DNA from: Aquipuribacter hungaricus
GTDB lineage: Bacteria; Actinomycetota; Actinomycetes; Actinomycetales; JBBAYJ01
NCBI RefSeq assembly: GCF_042663885.1
Contig: NZ_JBHSXV010000001.1
Strand: one strand, 5' to 3'
DNA length: 64,000 nucleotides
In this document: positions 1 through 7,799 of the stretch, in pieces
Layout: each line of letters starts with the position of its first letter
Position numbering within the stretch: the stretch's first letter is position 1
Program-made: the position numbers and the translations under genes
Notes under the pieces: generated by a model
Told to the model about the DNA's origin: nothing
The model's input: the letters and a program-made list of their open reading frames with translations, nothing else
Database searches by the model: none

Positions 1-114
1 GCCCCCGACCGCACCCCCGGCCCCGCAGCCCGCACCCCGCACCTGACCTCCCACCGCCCGCACACCCGGTCCGGCCCGCACCGGTCCAGCCCGTCCCGTC
101 CCAGGAGGACTCCC

Positions 115-1050
115 ATGAGCACCACCCCCCGCCCCTCGACCACCCGTCGCGCCGCCCTCGGTACCGGGCTGCTGGTCGGCGCCCTCGTCGTGGCCGGCTG
201 CGGCGCCGGCGGCGAGGCCTCCTCCGCCGAGCCCGCCGCCTCCGGGTCCGCCGGCGGCGGTGCCCCTGCGGGCGACCGCGAGATCACCGTCGTGGCGACC
301 GACACCCCGGCCTACTCCGGCCCGCTCGAGATCGCCGCCGAGACGCTCGAGGCCGACGGCTGGACCGTCGACATCACGTACGTCACCGACATCGTGCAGC
401 CGAACAACGCGGTCTCCACCGGGGAGTTCGACTTCAACTTCTTCCAGCACGGCGCCTACCTGCAGACGTTCAACCGCGACAACGGCACCGACGTCGTCCC
501 GCTGTTCTACGCGGTCGGCTCCCCCGCCGGCGTGTACTCCGTGACGCACGACAGCATCGAGGACCTGCCCGACGGCGCCCGGATCGCGCTGCCCGTCGAC
601 CCGGCGAACAACGGCCGCGCGCTGCACCTGCTCGCCGGGGCCGGGCTGCTCGAGCTCGCCGAGGGCGCCCAGGTGGTCTCCACGAGCCAGGAGGACATCA
701 CCGACAACCCGCGCGGCTTCGAGTTCGTCGAGGTCGACCAGCAGACGCTCACGCAGACCCTGCCCGACGTCGACGCCGGCTTCCTCTTCATCCGCCAGGC
801 CATCGAGATGGAGCTCGACCCCAACGAGGACGCGCTGCTGTTCGAGGACGACCTGGACGCCATCCCCTACCGGATCGTCTTCGGCGGCGCCCCCGACGCG
901 GTCGGCTCCGAGAAGACCGAGGCGCTGCGCGAGGCGTTCCAGAGCGACGAGGTGCGGGCGTTCTACACCGACTTCTACGGCGACTGGGCGCCGCTGCCCT
1001 GGGACGAGGACCCGCAGGAGCAGGTCGCCGACTGGTGGACCGAGGGGTGA
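115..1050 (+). CDS. MetQ/NlpA-type substrate-binding lipoprotein of an ABC importer
   Basis: The 311-residue product is an extracytoplasmic binding protein of the NlpA/MetQ family, which delivers D/L-methionine or related sulfur compounds to a MetNI-type membrane complex. A twin-arginine-containing n-region, a hydrophobic stretch and a V-A-G-C lipobox with Cys29 mark it as a lipoprotein. The mature part has the family pattern ITVVATDTP near residue 57 and a DFNFFQH segment near residue 106, typical of MetQ relatives. The ATG is preceded by AGGAGG at 103-108. It opens a four-gene operon: the ATPase starts inside its stop codon (GTGA overlap). The 114 bases before it are C-rich and show no recognisable riboswitch. 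The real ligand is not shown by the sequence. Confidence 0.9.
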   Translation: MSTTPRPSTTRRAALGTGLLVGALVVAGCGAGGEASSAEPAASGSAGGGAPAGDREITVVATDTPAYSGPLEIAAETLEADGWTVDITYVTDIVQPNNAVSTGEFDFNFFQHGAYLQTFNRDNGTDVVPLFYAVGSPAGVYSVTHDSIEDLPDGARIALPVDPANNGRALHLLAGAGLLELAEGAQVVSTSQEDITDNPRGFEFVEVDQQTLTQTLPDVDAGFLFIRQAIEMELDPNEDALLFEDDLDAIPYRIVFGGAPDAVGSEKTEALREAFQSDEVRAFYTDFYGDWAPLPWDEDPQEQVADWWTEG

Positions 1051-1886
1051 TCACCCTCCGCGGGGTCACGAAGACCTTCACCACCGCCGGCGGCACCACG
1101 ACGGCCGTCGACGACGTCGACCTGCACGTCGAGCGCGGCGCCGTGCAGGGGATCATCGGCTTCAGCGGTGCCGGCAAGTCGACCCTGGTCCGCACCGTCA
1201 ACCTGCTCGAGCGGCCCGACAGCGGCTCGGTCGTCGTCGACGGCGAGGAGCTGACGACGCTGCCGGAGCGCGAGCTGCGCGCCCGGCGGGCCAAGATCGG
1301 CATGATCTTCCAGCACTTCAACCTGCTGGAGAACCTCACCGCGGCCCAGAACGTCGAGCTCGCGCTCCGCGTCGCGGGTGCCCCCAAGGCAGGGCGCGCG
1401 GCCAAGGTGGCCCGGAGCCTCGCGGTCGTCGACCTGTCCGACAAGGCCGACGCCTACCCGTCCAAGCTGTCGGGCGGGCAGAAGCAGCGGGTGGCGATCG
1501 CCCGGGCGCTGGCCAACGAGCCGTCGGTGCTGCTGTGCGACGAGCCGACCAGCGCGGTCGACCCGCAGACGACGATCACGGTGCTGCAGTACCTCAAGGA
1601 GGTCAACGAGCGCCTGGGCATCACCATCGTCCTGGTCACCCACCAGATGAACGTCGTCAAGGCCCTGGCCGGGGACGTCGCCGTCATGGAGTCCGGCCGG
1701 GTCGTCGAGCACCTGCGCCTGGACGGCAGCCCGCTGGCCCCGCGCAGCGAGATCGCCCGCTTCCTGCTCGACGACGAGATCCGGCTCGCCCCCGTCGACC
1801 ACGGCCGGACCGAGCCCGACGCCGTCGTCCCACCGCGGGCCCCGGTCTCGCTGGACCGGCTGGAGGCGGTGGTGGAGCGTGGCTGA
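1047..1886 (+). CDS. MetN-type ABC transporter ATPase, lacking the usual C-terminal NIL domain
   Basis: This is the nucleotide-binding subunit that powers the importer, on the cytoplasmic face. Walker A (GFSGAGKST), the Q-loop (IFQHFNLLENL), the signature LSGGQKQR and Walker B (LLCDEP) are all present in order, and the SGAGKST form is typical of MetN. I choose GTG 1047, which overlaps the stop of the lipoprotein gene; GTG 1035 in the same frame would add four residues. At about 280 residues it is shorter than classic MetN (about 340): after the ABC core only some 65 residues follow, so the regulatory NIL/ACT-like domain that senses methionine in E. coli appears absent. It overlaps the permease start by 8 bases. 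Substrate assignment rests on family resemblance. Confidence 0.88.
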   Translation: MITLRGVTKTFTTAGGTTTAVDDVDLHVERGAVQGIIGFSGAGKSTLVRTVNLLERPDSGSVVVDGEELTTLPERELRARRAKIGMIFQHFNLLENLTAAQNVELALRVAGAPKAGRAAKVARSLAVVDLSDKADAYPSKLSGGQKQRVAIARALANEPSVLLCDEPTSAVDPQTTITVLQYLKEVNERLGITIVLVTHQMNVVKALAGDVAVMESGRVVEHLRLDGSPLAPRSEIARFLLDDEIRLAPVDHGRTEPDAVVPPRAPVSLDRLEAVVERG

Positions 1887-2571
1887 GACCGCAGGCCTGG
1901 GCGCCGAGCTCGCCCGCGTCGTCGACGTCCTGCCCGAGATGGGCGCCGCTCTCGGCGAGACCGCCCTCATGGTCGCCATCGCCGTGCCGCTCGCGGTGCT
2001 CGTCGCCGTCCCGCTCGGGATGCTCATGTACGCCACCCGGCCCGGTGGCCTGGCACCGAGCCCGCTCGTCTACCGGGCGGTCAACACGGTCGTCAACGTC
2101 GTCCGGTCGTTCCCGTTCATCATCCTGCTCATCGCCATGATCCCCATCACCCGGCTCGTGGTCGGGACCAGCCTGGGGACGGTCGCGGTGACCGTGCCGC
2201 TGACCGTCAACGCCGCCGCCTACCTGGCCCGCTTCGTCGAGCAGAACCTGCTCCAGGTCCCGCTCGGCGTCGTCGAGGCCGCACGCTCCCTGGGCGCCGG
2301 CAAGGTCCGCACCCTGTGGAGCGTCCTGCTCGTCGAGGCCCGGCCCGCCCTGGCCGGCTCCATCACGATCATGGTCGTGAGCTTCATCTCGTACTCCGCG
2401 ATCGCCGGCCTGGCCGGCGGCGGCGGCATCGGCGACTTCGCCATCCGGTACGGCTACTACCGCTACGAGACGGGGGTGATGGTCGCGACGGTCGTGGTGA
2501 TCATCGTGCTCGTCCAGCTGGTGCAGGCCGCCGGGACCCTGACCGTGCGACGACTGGACAAGCGCCTGTGA
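1879..2571 (+). CDS. MetI-type ABC transporter permease
   Basis: This 230-residue inner-membrane protein forms the translocation channel of the importer. It has about five hydrophobic segments and the coupling-helix motif VEAARSLGAGKVRTLWSVLLVEARPAL-type EAA loop near residues 133-160, which docks on the ATPase. The sequence YSAIAGLAGGGGIGDFAIRYGYYRYE near the C-terminus is characteristic of MetI (AGxVGGGGLGDxAIRYGY). GTG 1879 overlaps the ATPase gene by 8 bases, and the stop overlaps the start of the next gene (GTGA at 2568-2571). The tight packing predicts one polycistronic mRNA and equal production of the subunits. Confidence 0.92.
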   Translation: MAETAGLGAELARVVDVLPEMGAALGETALMVAIAVPLAVLVAVPLGMLMYATRPGGLAPSPLVYRAVNTVVNVVRSFPFIILLIAMIPITRLVVGTSLGTVAVTVPLTVNAAAYLARFVEQNLLQVPLGVVEAARSLGAGKVRTLWSVLLVEARPALAGSITIMVVSFISYSAIAGLAGGGGIGDFAIRYGYYRYETGVMVATVVVIIVLVQLVQAAGTLTVRRLDKRL

Positions 2572-4010
2572 GCACCCCCGACCCCGGTACCGCCCCCGCC
2601 CCCTTGCCCGGTCCCGGCGCACCCGGGCGTCCCCGGCTGCTGCTGAGCGCGTTCCTCATGGCCACGCCCGGCCACATCCTGGAGGGGCTGTGGCGCCACC
2701 CCCGCGCCCAGCAGGACCGCTACGACGAGCTGTCGCTGTGGACGGACCTGGCCCGCCAGCTCGAGGACGCCCGGTTCGACGCGATGTTCTTCGCCGACGT
2801 GGTCGGGCTCTACGGCGACCACCGGGGTGGCTGGGACACCTTCGTCCGCGAGGGCATCCAGATCCCCTCGCTCGACCCGTCGGTGATGCTGTCCGCCCTT
2901 GGCGCCGTCACCGAGCACATCGGCCTGGCGTGGACGAGCTCCGTCATCCAAGAGCACCCGTTCACGTTCGCCCGCCGCGCGGCGACGCTCGACCACCTCA
3001 CCCGCGGCCGGGTCGGCTGGAACATCGTCACCTCGGCCCTGGAGAACGCTCACCGCAACTACGGCCTGCCCGGGCTCACCCCCCACGACGAGCGCTACGC
3101 CTGGGCCGAGGAGTACGTCGACGTCGTCTACAAGCTGCTCGAGGGCAGCTGGGACGACGACGCCGAGGTCAAGGACCGGGCGGCCGGCGTCTTCTCGGTC
3201 CCGGGCCGCATCCACAAGGTCCACCACCGCGGCGAGCGGTACTCCGTCGAGGGGCCGCACCTGGTGGCCCCGTCGCCGCAGCGCACCCCGGTGCTCTTCC
3301 AGGCCGGCACCTCGCCGGTCGGCATGGACTTCGCCGCCCGCAACGCCGAGGCGGTGTTCATGTTCGCCGGCTCACCCGCGGGCGCGGCCAAGGTCACCAC
3401 CACCGTCCGCCGCCTCGCCGTCGAGCACGGCCGCCGCGCCGACGACGTCAAGTTCTTCACCGGCCTGTCGCTGGTGGTCGGCAGCACCGAGGCCGAGGCG
3501 CGCCGGCTCAAGGCGGACTACGACGAGCACCTGTCCGTCGAGGGGCTCGCCGCGCACATGCTCGGCGGCATGGGCGTCGACCTGGGCGACGCCCCGGTGG
3601 ACACCCGGCTCAAGGACCTCGAGGTCCAGGGCGTGCGCGGGGTGCACCAGGCGATCATCGACTCGGTGCCCGGCGGCGACCCGACCATCGAGGACATGGT
3701 CCGGTACCGCTCGGAGATGATGCGGCTCGTCGGCACGCCGGAGCAGGTCGCCGACCGGCTGGAGCAGTGGCAGGACGCCGGCGTCGACGGCATCAACATC
3801 ATCAACCACGTGCTGCCGGACAGCTACACCGAGGTCGTCGAAGGGCTGCTCCCCGAGCTGCGCCGCCGCGGACTGGCGCAGGAGGAGTACGCGCCGGGGA
3901 CCTTCCGCGAGAAGCTCTTCGGCCGCCAGGACGGCGGACGGCTCGACGAGCGGCACCCCGCGGCCCGGTTCCGCGGCGCCTTCGGGGGCCCCGAGGGGTC
4001 CTCGGCCTGA
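2568..4010 (+). CDS. NtaA/SnaA/DszA-family flavin-dependent monooxygenase (luciferase-like)
   Basis: The product (480 residues from GTG 2568) belongs to the bacterial luciferase-like monooxygenases of the NtaA/SnaA/DszA subgroup, which use reduced FMN from a separate reductase and O2 to oxidise substrates such as nitrilotriacetate, sulfones or related C-N/C-S compounds. Family landmarks include the N-terminal block ending LEGLWRHP, a central HRNYGLPGLTPHDERYAWAEEY-type segment, SPQRTPVLFQAG and a C-terminal GVDGINIINHVLP. The open frame extends further upstream but that part lies inside the permease gene; the GTGA overlap fixes the likely start. Coupling to a MetNIQ-type importer suggests that the imported compound is a sulfur- or nitrogen-containing nutrient cleaved by this enzyme; that is inference. 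No flavin reductase is adjacent. Confidence 0.88.
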   Translation: MSTPDPGTAPAPLPGPGAPGRPRLLLSAFLMATPGHILEGLWRHPRAQQDRYDELSLWTDLARQLEDARFDAMFFADVVGLYGDHRGGWDTFVREGIQIPSLDPSVMLSALGAVTEHIGLAWTSSVIQEHPFTFARRAATLDHLTRGRVGWNIVTSALENAHRNYGLPGLTPHDERYAWAEEYVDVVYKLLEGSWDDDAEVKDRAAGVFSVPGRIHKVHHRGERYSVEGPHLVAPSPQRTPVLFQAGTSPVGMDFAARNAEAVFMFAGSPAGAAKVTTTVRRLAVEHGRRADDVKFFTGLSLVVGSTEAEARRLKADYDEHLSVEGLAAHMLGGMGVDLGDAPVDTRLKDLEVQGVRGVHQAIIDSVPGGDPTIEDMVRYRSEMMRLVGTPEQVADRLEQWQDAGVDGINIINHVLPDSYTEVVEGLLPELRRRGLAQEEYAPGTFREKLFGRQDGGRLDERHPAARFRGAFGGPEGSSA

Positions 4011-4059
4011 CCGGGTGGGGCTGCGGGCCGGGGTCTCTCCCCGGCTCTGCGGGCCCGAC

Positions 4060-4075
4060 TCTTCGCGCGCGAAGA
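4060..4075. promoter_or_regulatory. 16-bp perfect palindrome, putative operator of the sugar-importer operon
   Basis: TCTTCGCGCGCGAAGA is a perfect inverted repeat 128 bases upstream of the sugar-binding-protein start and in the only sizeable gap before that operon. Its size, CG-centre and position resemble operators of LacI- or ROK-family sugar regulators. No regulator gene lies next to it, so the binding protein is unknown. Confidence 0.45.
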
Positions 4076-4202
4076 TGTTTTGCCCCACGAGTGGTGCAGG
4101 CGCCGGGGCAGGAGTAGTCAGGACTCACCCTCCAGGTCCGGACGGCGTCGTCCAGGCCTGCCGCTGGCGACCGACCTGCCCCGACCCCGAGGAGGCCCCA
4201 CC

Positions 4203-4262
4203 GTGCGCTCTCACACCGTGCGCTCCCACCCCGTGCGCTCCCACCCCGTGCGCTCCCGCCCC
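4203..4262 (+). repeat. Four tandem 15-bp units at the 5' end of the binding-protein gene
   Basis: Units start at 4203, 4218, 4233 and 4248, each beginning GTGCGCTC. Units two and three are identical; one and four differ by one to three bases. They encode VRSHT, VRSHP, VRSHP, VRSRP. Because 15 is a multiple of three and each unit opens with GTG, every unit supplies an in-frame possible start codon; only the first has a well-spaced Shine-Dalgarno (GGAGG at 4191-4195). Confidence 0.9.
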
Positions 4263-5669
4263 GTCCGGCTCACCACGCTGCTCGTCGTCGGGGCCGTCGC
4301 CCTGGCCGGCTGCGCCCAGGGCCGGGGGGGCGGGGAGGCCGCCGCCGAGGCCAGCTACGACTCCGGGGCGGAGGTCGACGGCCCGCTGGAGGTCCTCGGC
4401 TTCGGCCTCAACGACGAGGTCGCCGAGGTCCGGGCCGCCCGGGCGGAGGAGGAGCTGTCCGGCGTCGACGTCCAGCTCGTCGAGGGCGGGCTCGACCCGC
4501 AGCGCTTCCTCACCGCCGTCGCCAGCGGCGACGCCCCCGACCTCATCTACACCACCCGCGCCCAGGTCGGCTCCTTCGCCTCCCGCGGCGCCATCGCCCC
4601 GCTGACCCGGTGCATCGAGGGCGAGGACATCGACATGTCCGCCTACGTCCAGACCGCGGTCGACCAGGTCACCCTCGACGGCGACGTCTACGCCATCCCC
4701 GAGTTCAACGTGGTCCAGGTGCTCGCGGCCAACCCGCAGCTGCTCGAGCAGGCCGGGGTGACGACCGCCCAGGTCGACGGCTCCGACTGGGAGGGCGTGC
4801 TCACCGCCACCGACGCGCTCGCCACGGCGGCCGGGCCGGACGCCATCGGCTACGACAGCAAGCTGCCCGACTTCTTCCCGCTGTGGGCGCGGTCGAACGG
4901 GGCGGGCCTGCTCAGCGAGGACGGGCGCACCGCGCAGCTCGACGACCCCAAGGCCGTCGAGGCCCTCGAGCTCGCCGTCGAGGTGCTGGAGCGCCAGGGC
5001 GGCTTCGGCGACGTGTCCGCGCTGCGCGACGCCTCGGACTTCTTCGGCGCCGACAACCAGTTCGCCGCCGGCACGCTCGGCGCCTTCCCGATCGAGCAGT
5101 GGTACATCAACGTCCTCAACGACGTCTCCCCCGACGCCCCGGTCACCTTCGACACCTTCAAGGACCGCCAGGGCCAGACCATCGCCTTCGCCGGCGGCGG
5201 CTCGTGGGCCGTGCCCACCGGCAGCAGCAACCCCGAGGCGGCCTGCCGCTACGCCAAGACCATGACCGAGGTCGACAGCTGGATGGCGGCCGCCGAGGCC
5301 CGCCAGCAGGCGCGCGAGGAGGAGGGCAAGCCCTTCACCGGGCTGCTCACCGGCAACACCGAGGCCGACGCCGCGATCCGCGAGCTGGTCGCCGACACCG
5401 ACGAGCCGTGGCAGAGCGGCATCGAGGCGACCTACGAGGCCAACGACAACACCTTCGCCCTGCCCGCCAACCCGGCGGACGCCGAGTTCACCGAGGCCTG
5501 GCAGGACGCGGTCAACCGGGTCCTCAACGGCCAGGAGACCCCGGCGGAGTCGCTCGCCCGGGCCCAGGAGGAGGCGCAGGCCGCCCTCGACAGCGCGTGG
5601 GAGACGTGGGACGCCTCCGGCGGCGAGCCGTCGGTGCAGCCCGCCCCGTCCGCGAGCGCCGACCGGTGA
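4203..5669 (+). CDS. Sugar ABC transporter substrate-binding lipoprotein
   Basis: The 488-residue product is a family 1 extracellular solute-binding protein that should capture a sugar or oligosaccharide outside the cell. GTG 4203 is chosen because GGAGG lies 7 bases before it. The n-region is made of four VRSHP-like repeats, followed by a hydrophobic stretch and an L-A-G-C lipobox with Cys37. Later landmarks are the GDAPDLIYTTRAQVGSFASRGAIAPL region and a conserved FAGGGSWAVPTGSSNPEAA segment near the hinge, typical of the family. Its stop overlaps the first permease start (GTGA). With two permeases but no ATPase, the importer probably borrows a shared MsiK-like ATPase encoded elsewhere. Confidence 0.9.
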   Translation: MRSHTVRSHPVRSHPVRSRPVRLTTLLVVGAVALAGCAQGRGGGEAAAEASYDSGAEVDGPLEVLGFGLNDEVAEVRAARAEEELSGVDVQLVEGGLDPQRFLTAVASGDAPDLIYTTRAQVGSFASRGAIAPLTRCIEGEDIDMSAYVQTAVDQVTLDGDVYAIPEFNVVQVLAANPQLLEQAGVTTAQVDGSDWEGVLTATDALATAAGPDAIGYDSKLPDFFPLWARSNGAGLLSEDGRTAQLDDPKAVEALELAVEVLERQGGFGDVSALRDASDFFGADNQFAAGTLGAFPIEQWYINVLNDVSPDAPVTFDTFKDRQGQTIAFAGGGSWAVPTGSSNPEAACRYAKTMTEVDSWMAAAEARQQAREEEGKPFTGLLTGNTEADAAIRELVADTDEPWQSGIEATYEANDNTFALPANPADAEFTEAWQDAVNRVLNGQETPAESLARAQEEAQAALDSAWETWDASGGEPSVQPAPSASADR

Positions 5670-6682
5670 CGGCGGTCGCGACCCCGGCGGCGGCGGGCGC
5701 GACCGCGTCCGTCCGCCGCCCCGGCCGGGGTCGGTTGGGCGGTGCCGGCAAGGGTCGCGGCCCGAAGGTCCCGCTACGGCCGAGCCAGCGCCGCAACCGG
5801 CGCCGCACGGTGCTGTCGGCACTGGCGTTCCTCAGCCCGTGGATCATCGGCTTCCTCGTCTTCACGGCCTGGCCGATCGGCTACAGCCTGTACCTGTCGC
5901 TGACCGACTACGACATCATCAACGCCCCGACGTTCGTGGGCCTCGAGAACTACGTGCGGCTGGCCGGCGACCCCAACGTGCAGCTGGCACTGGGCAACAC
6001 GGTGGTGTTCACGCTGCTGCAGGTGCCGCTGTACGTCACCCTGTCGTTCGCGCTGGCCCTGCTGCTGGACAAGGCCGGACGGAGCATGGGCTTCTTCCGC
6101 ACGGCGTTCTTCCTGCCGCGGATGACGCCGCCGGTCGCCGTCGGCGTGCTCGTCCTGCTGCTGCTCAACGGGCAGGACGGGCTGCTCAACACCGCGCTCG
6201 GCTGGTTCGGCATCGACGGCCCCAACTGGACGACCGACTCGGCGTGGATCAAGCCGGGCCTGGTGCTCATGAGCCTGTGGACGGTCGGCGGCTCGGTGCT
6301 CATCCTGCTCGCCGCCCTGCGGGGGGTGCCGCGGGAGCTGCTGGACGCCGCGAAGATGGACGGTGCCGGCTTCTTCCGCCGCACCTGGCACGTGACGATG
6401 CCGATGGTCAGCGGGCCCCTGTTCTTCCTCGTCGTGGTCAACACCATCGACGGTCTGCAGACCTTCACCGAGGCCTACACGGCGTACTTCGGCTCCACCG
6501 GCGGGTACGGCAACGACGCGGCGCTGTTCTACGCGATCTACCTGTTCCAGCAGGCGTTCCAGTTCTTCAACATGGGCTACGCCTCCGCGCTGGCCTGGCT
6601 GCTGTTCCTCGTGGTCCTCGCGATCACCGGGGTGCAGCTCCTGGTGTCCCGCCGCGTCGTCTACTACGAGGCCGACCGGTGA
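5666..6682 (+). CDS. Sugar ABC transporter permease, MalF type
   Basis: This is the first membrane subunit of a CUT1-family importer. From GTG 5666 it is 338 residues, with a basic, disordered N-terminal 50 residues and about six transmembrane segments starting at LSALAFLSPWIIGFLVFTAWP, a MalF/UgpA hallmark. The coupling loop ELLDAAKMDGAGFFRRTWHVTMPMVSGP carries the EAA-type motif that contacts the ATPase. The start overlaps the lipoprotein stop by four bases and its stop overlaps the next start in the same way. The longer open frame upstream is antisense-free noise within the lipoprotein gene and is not used. Confidence 0.9.
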   Translation: MTAVATPAAAGATASVRRPGRGRLGGAGKGRGPKVPLRPSQRRNRRRTVLSALAFLSPWIIGFLVFTAWPIGYSLYLSLTDYDIINAPTFVGLENYVRLAGDPNVQLALGNTVVFTLLQVPLYVTLSFALALLLDKAGRSMGFFRTAFFLPRMTPPVAVGVLVLLLLNGQDGLLNTALGWFGIDGPNWTTDSAWIKPGLVLMSLWTVGGSVLILLAALRGVPRELLDAAKMDGAGFFRRTWHVTMPMVSGPLFFLVVVNTIDGLQTFTEAYTAYFGSTGGYGNDAALFYAIYLFQQAFQFFNMGYASALAWLLFLVVLAITGVQLLVSRRVVYYEADR

Positions 6683-7710
6683 CCGCCGTCCCGGACGCCT
6701 CGCAGACCGCGGGCGGACTGCCTCCCGCGACCGGTGCTGCCGGTGCGGCGGGCGTGGCCGGTGCGGCTGGCGTGGCCGGTGCCGCCGGTGCCGCCGGTGC
6801 GGCTGGTGCGGGCGCCGGTCCCGGCGCGGCTGCTGCCGCGCCCGGTCTCGCGAAGCCGCCACGTCGTGACCGTCGTGCGCGCACGCTCGTGGCGCGGGTC
6901 CTCGTCCTCGGGGCGCTGGGGCTCGTCACGCTGCTGTTCGTCTACCCGTTCGTCTGGCTCGTCAGCGCGTCGTTCAAGCCGCGCGGCGACGTCTTCGACA
7001 ACCGCCTCATCCCCGCGACCGCCACGCTGCAGAACTACGTGACGGTCTGGCAGGAGGCGCCCGTCGCGCTGTGGCTGCTCAACACCGTCATCGTCACGGT
7101 GCTCTCCGCGGGGACGGTGACGCTGTCCAGCGCGCTGGTGGCCTGGGGGTTCTCGTACTTCCAGTTCCGAGGGCGGGGTCTGCTGTTCGGCCTCGTCCTC
7201 GCCACGATGATGCTCCCCGGCGCGGTGACGATGATCCCGACGTACCTGATCTGGGACTCGCTCGGCCTGGTCAACACCCAGGTCCCGCTGTGGGCCGGCG
7301 GGCTGTTCGGCAGCGCGTTCTACGTCTTCCTGCTGCGGCAGTTCTTCCTCGGGATGCCGAGGGAGATCTTCGAGGCGGCCCGGGTCGACGGCGCCGGCAA
7401 CTGGTCGATCTTCTGGCGGATGGCCCTGCCGCTGTGCAAGCCCGCCGTCGTCCTCACGCTGCTGTTCGAGGTGCAGGCGGCGTGGACGAACCTCATGGGC
7501 CCGCTCATCTACCTGCGCGACGAGGAGCTGTTCACCATCCCGCTCGGGCTCAAGATCCTGCTCGACCGGTTCGTGGGCAGCGGCAACTTCCAGTGGGAGG
7601 TCGTGGTGACGGCGTCCGTCATCACCACGCTGCCGATGGTCCTGCTGTTCTTCCTGGGCCAGCGGTACTTCGTCGACGGCGTCGCGGCGTCCCCGGGCGG
7701 GGGCAAGTAG
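6679..7710 (+). CDS. Sugar ABC transporter permease, MalG type
   Basis: This is the second membrane subunit of the same importer (343 residues from GTG 6679, overlapping the previous stop). Six membrane segments follow a long Ala/Gly N-terminal tail. The MalG-type start VFVYPFVWLVSASFKP-like segment and the coupling loop EIFEAARVDGAGNWSIFWRMALPLCKPA are clear. The N-terminal tail (residues about 15-55) is nearly all A, G, V and P and is coded by an imperfect 18-bp tandem repeat, so its length may differ between strains. The gene ends the operon at a strong palindromic terminator. Confidence 0.9.
   Translation: MTAVPDASQTAGGLPPATGAAGAAGVAGAAGVAGAAGAAGAAGAGAGPGAAAAAPGLAKPPRRDRRARTLVARVLVLGALGLVTLLFVYPFVWLVSASFKPRGDVFDNRLIPATATLQNYVTVWQEAPVALWLLNTVIVTVLSAGTVTLSSALVAWGFSYFQFRGRGLLFGLVLATMMLPGAVTMIPTYLIWDSLGLVNTQVPLWAGGLFGSAFYVFLLRQFFLGMPREIFEAARVDGAGNWSIFWRMALPLCKPAVVLTLLFEVQAAWTNLMGPLIYLRDEELFTIPLGLKILLDRFVGSGNFQWEVVVTASVITTLPMVLLFFLGQRYFVDGVAASPGGGK
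6739..6810 (+). repeat. Four 18-bp units coding an Ala/Gly tail in the MalG-type permease
   Basis: Units begin GCCGGTGC at 6739, 6757, 6775 and 6793 and translate to AGAAGV, AGAAGV, AGAAGA, AGAAGA. The unit is a multiple of three, so copy-number change would alter only the length of the cytoplasmic tail before the first membrane helix. Confidence 0.85.
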
Positions 7711-7728
7711 ACCCCTCGCGGCGCGGCC

Positions 7729-7768
7729 CGACGTGCCGGTGGTCCGGGCCCGGACCACCGGCACGTCG
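7729..7768. terminator. 40-bp perfect palindrome, bidirectional terminator
   Basis: Two 20-base arms (7729-7748 and 7749-7768) are exact reverse complements with no spacer. The site lies between two convergent genes, 18 bases after the permease stop and 31 bases from the stop of the HNH gene. No U-tract follows on either side, as is common for terminators in high-GC actinomycetes. Confidence 0.8.
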
Positions 7769-7799
7769 CTGTCTTCAGCGATGAGGCGTCCATCGGACC

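Noticed and set aside
1..114. Methionine or SAM riboswitch before the MetQ-like gene
   Set aside because: The short C-rich leader shows no SAM-riboswitch core or terminator hairpin, but the window begins here so upstream sequence is not visible.
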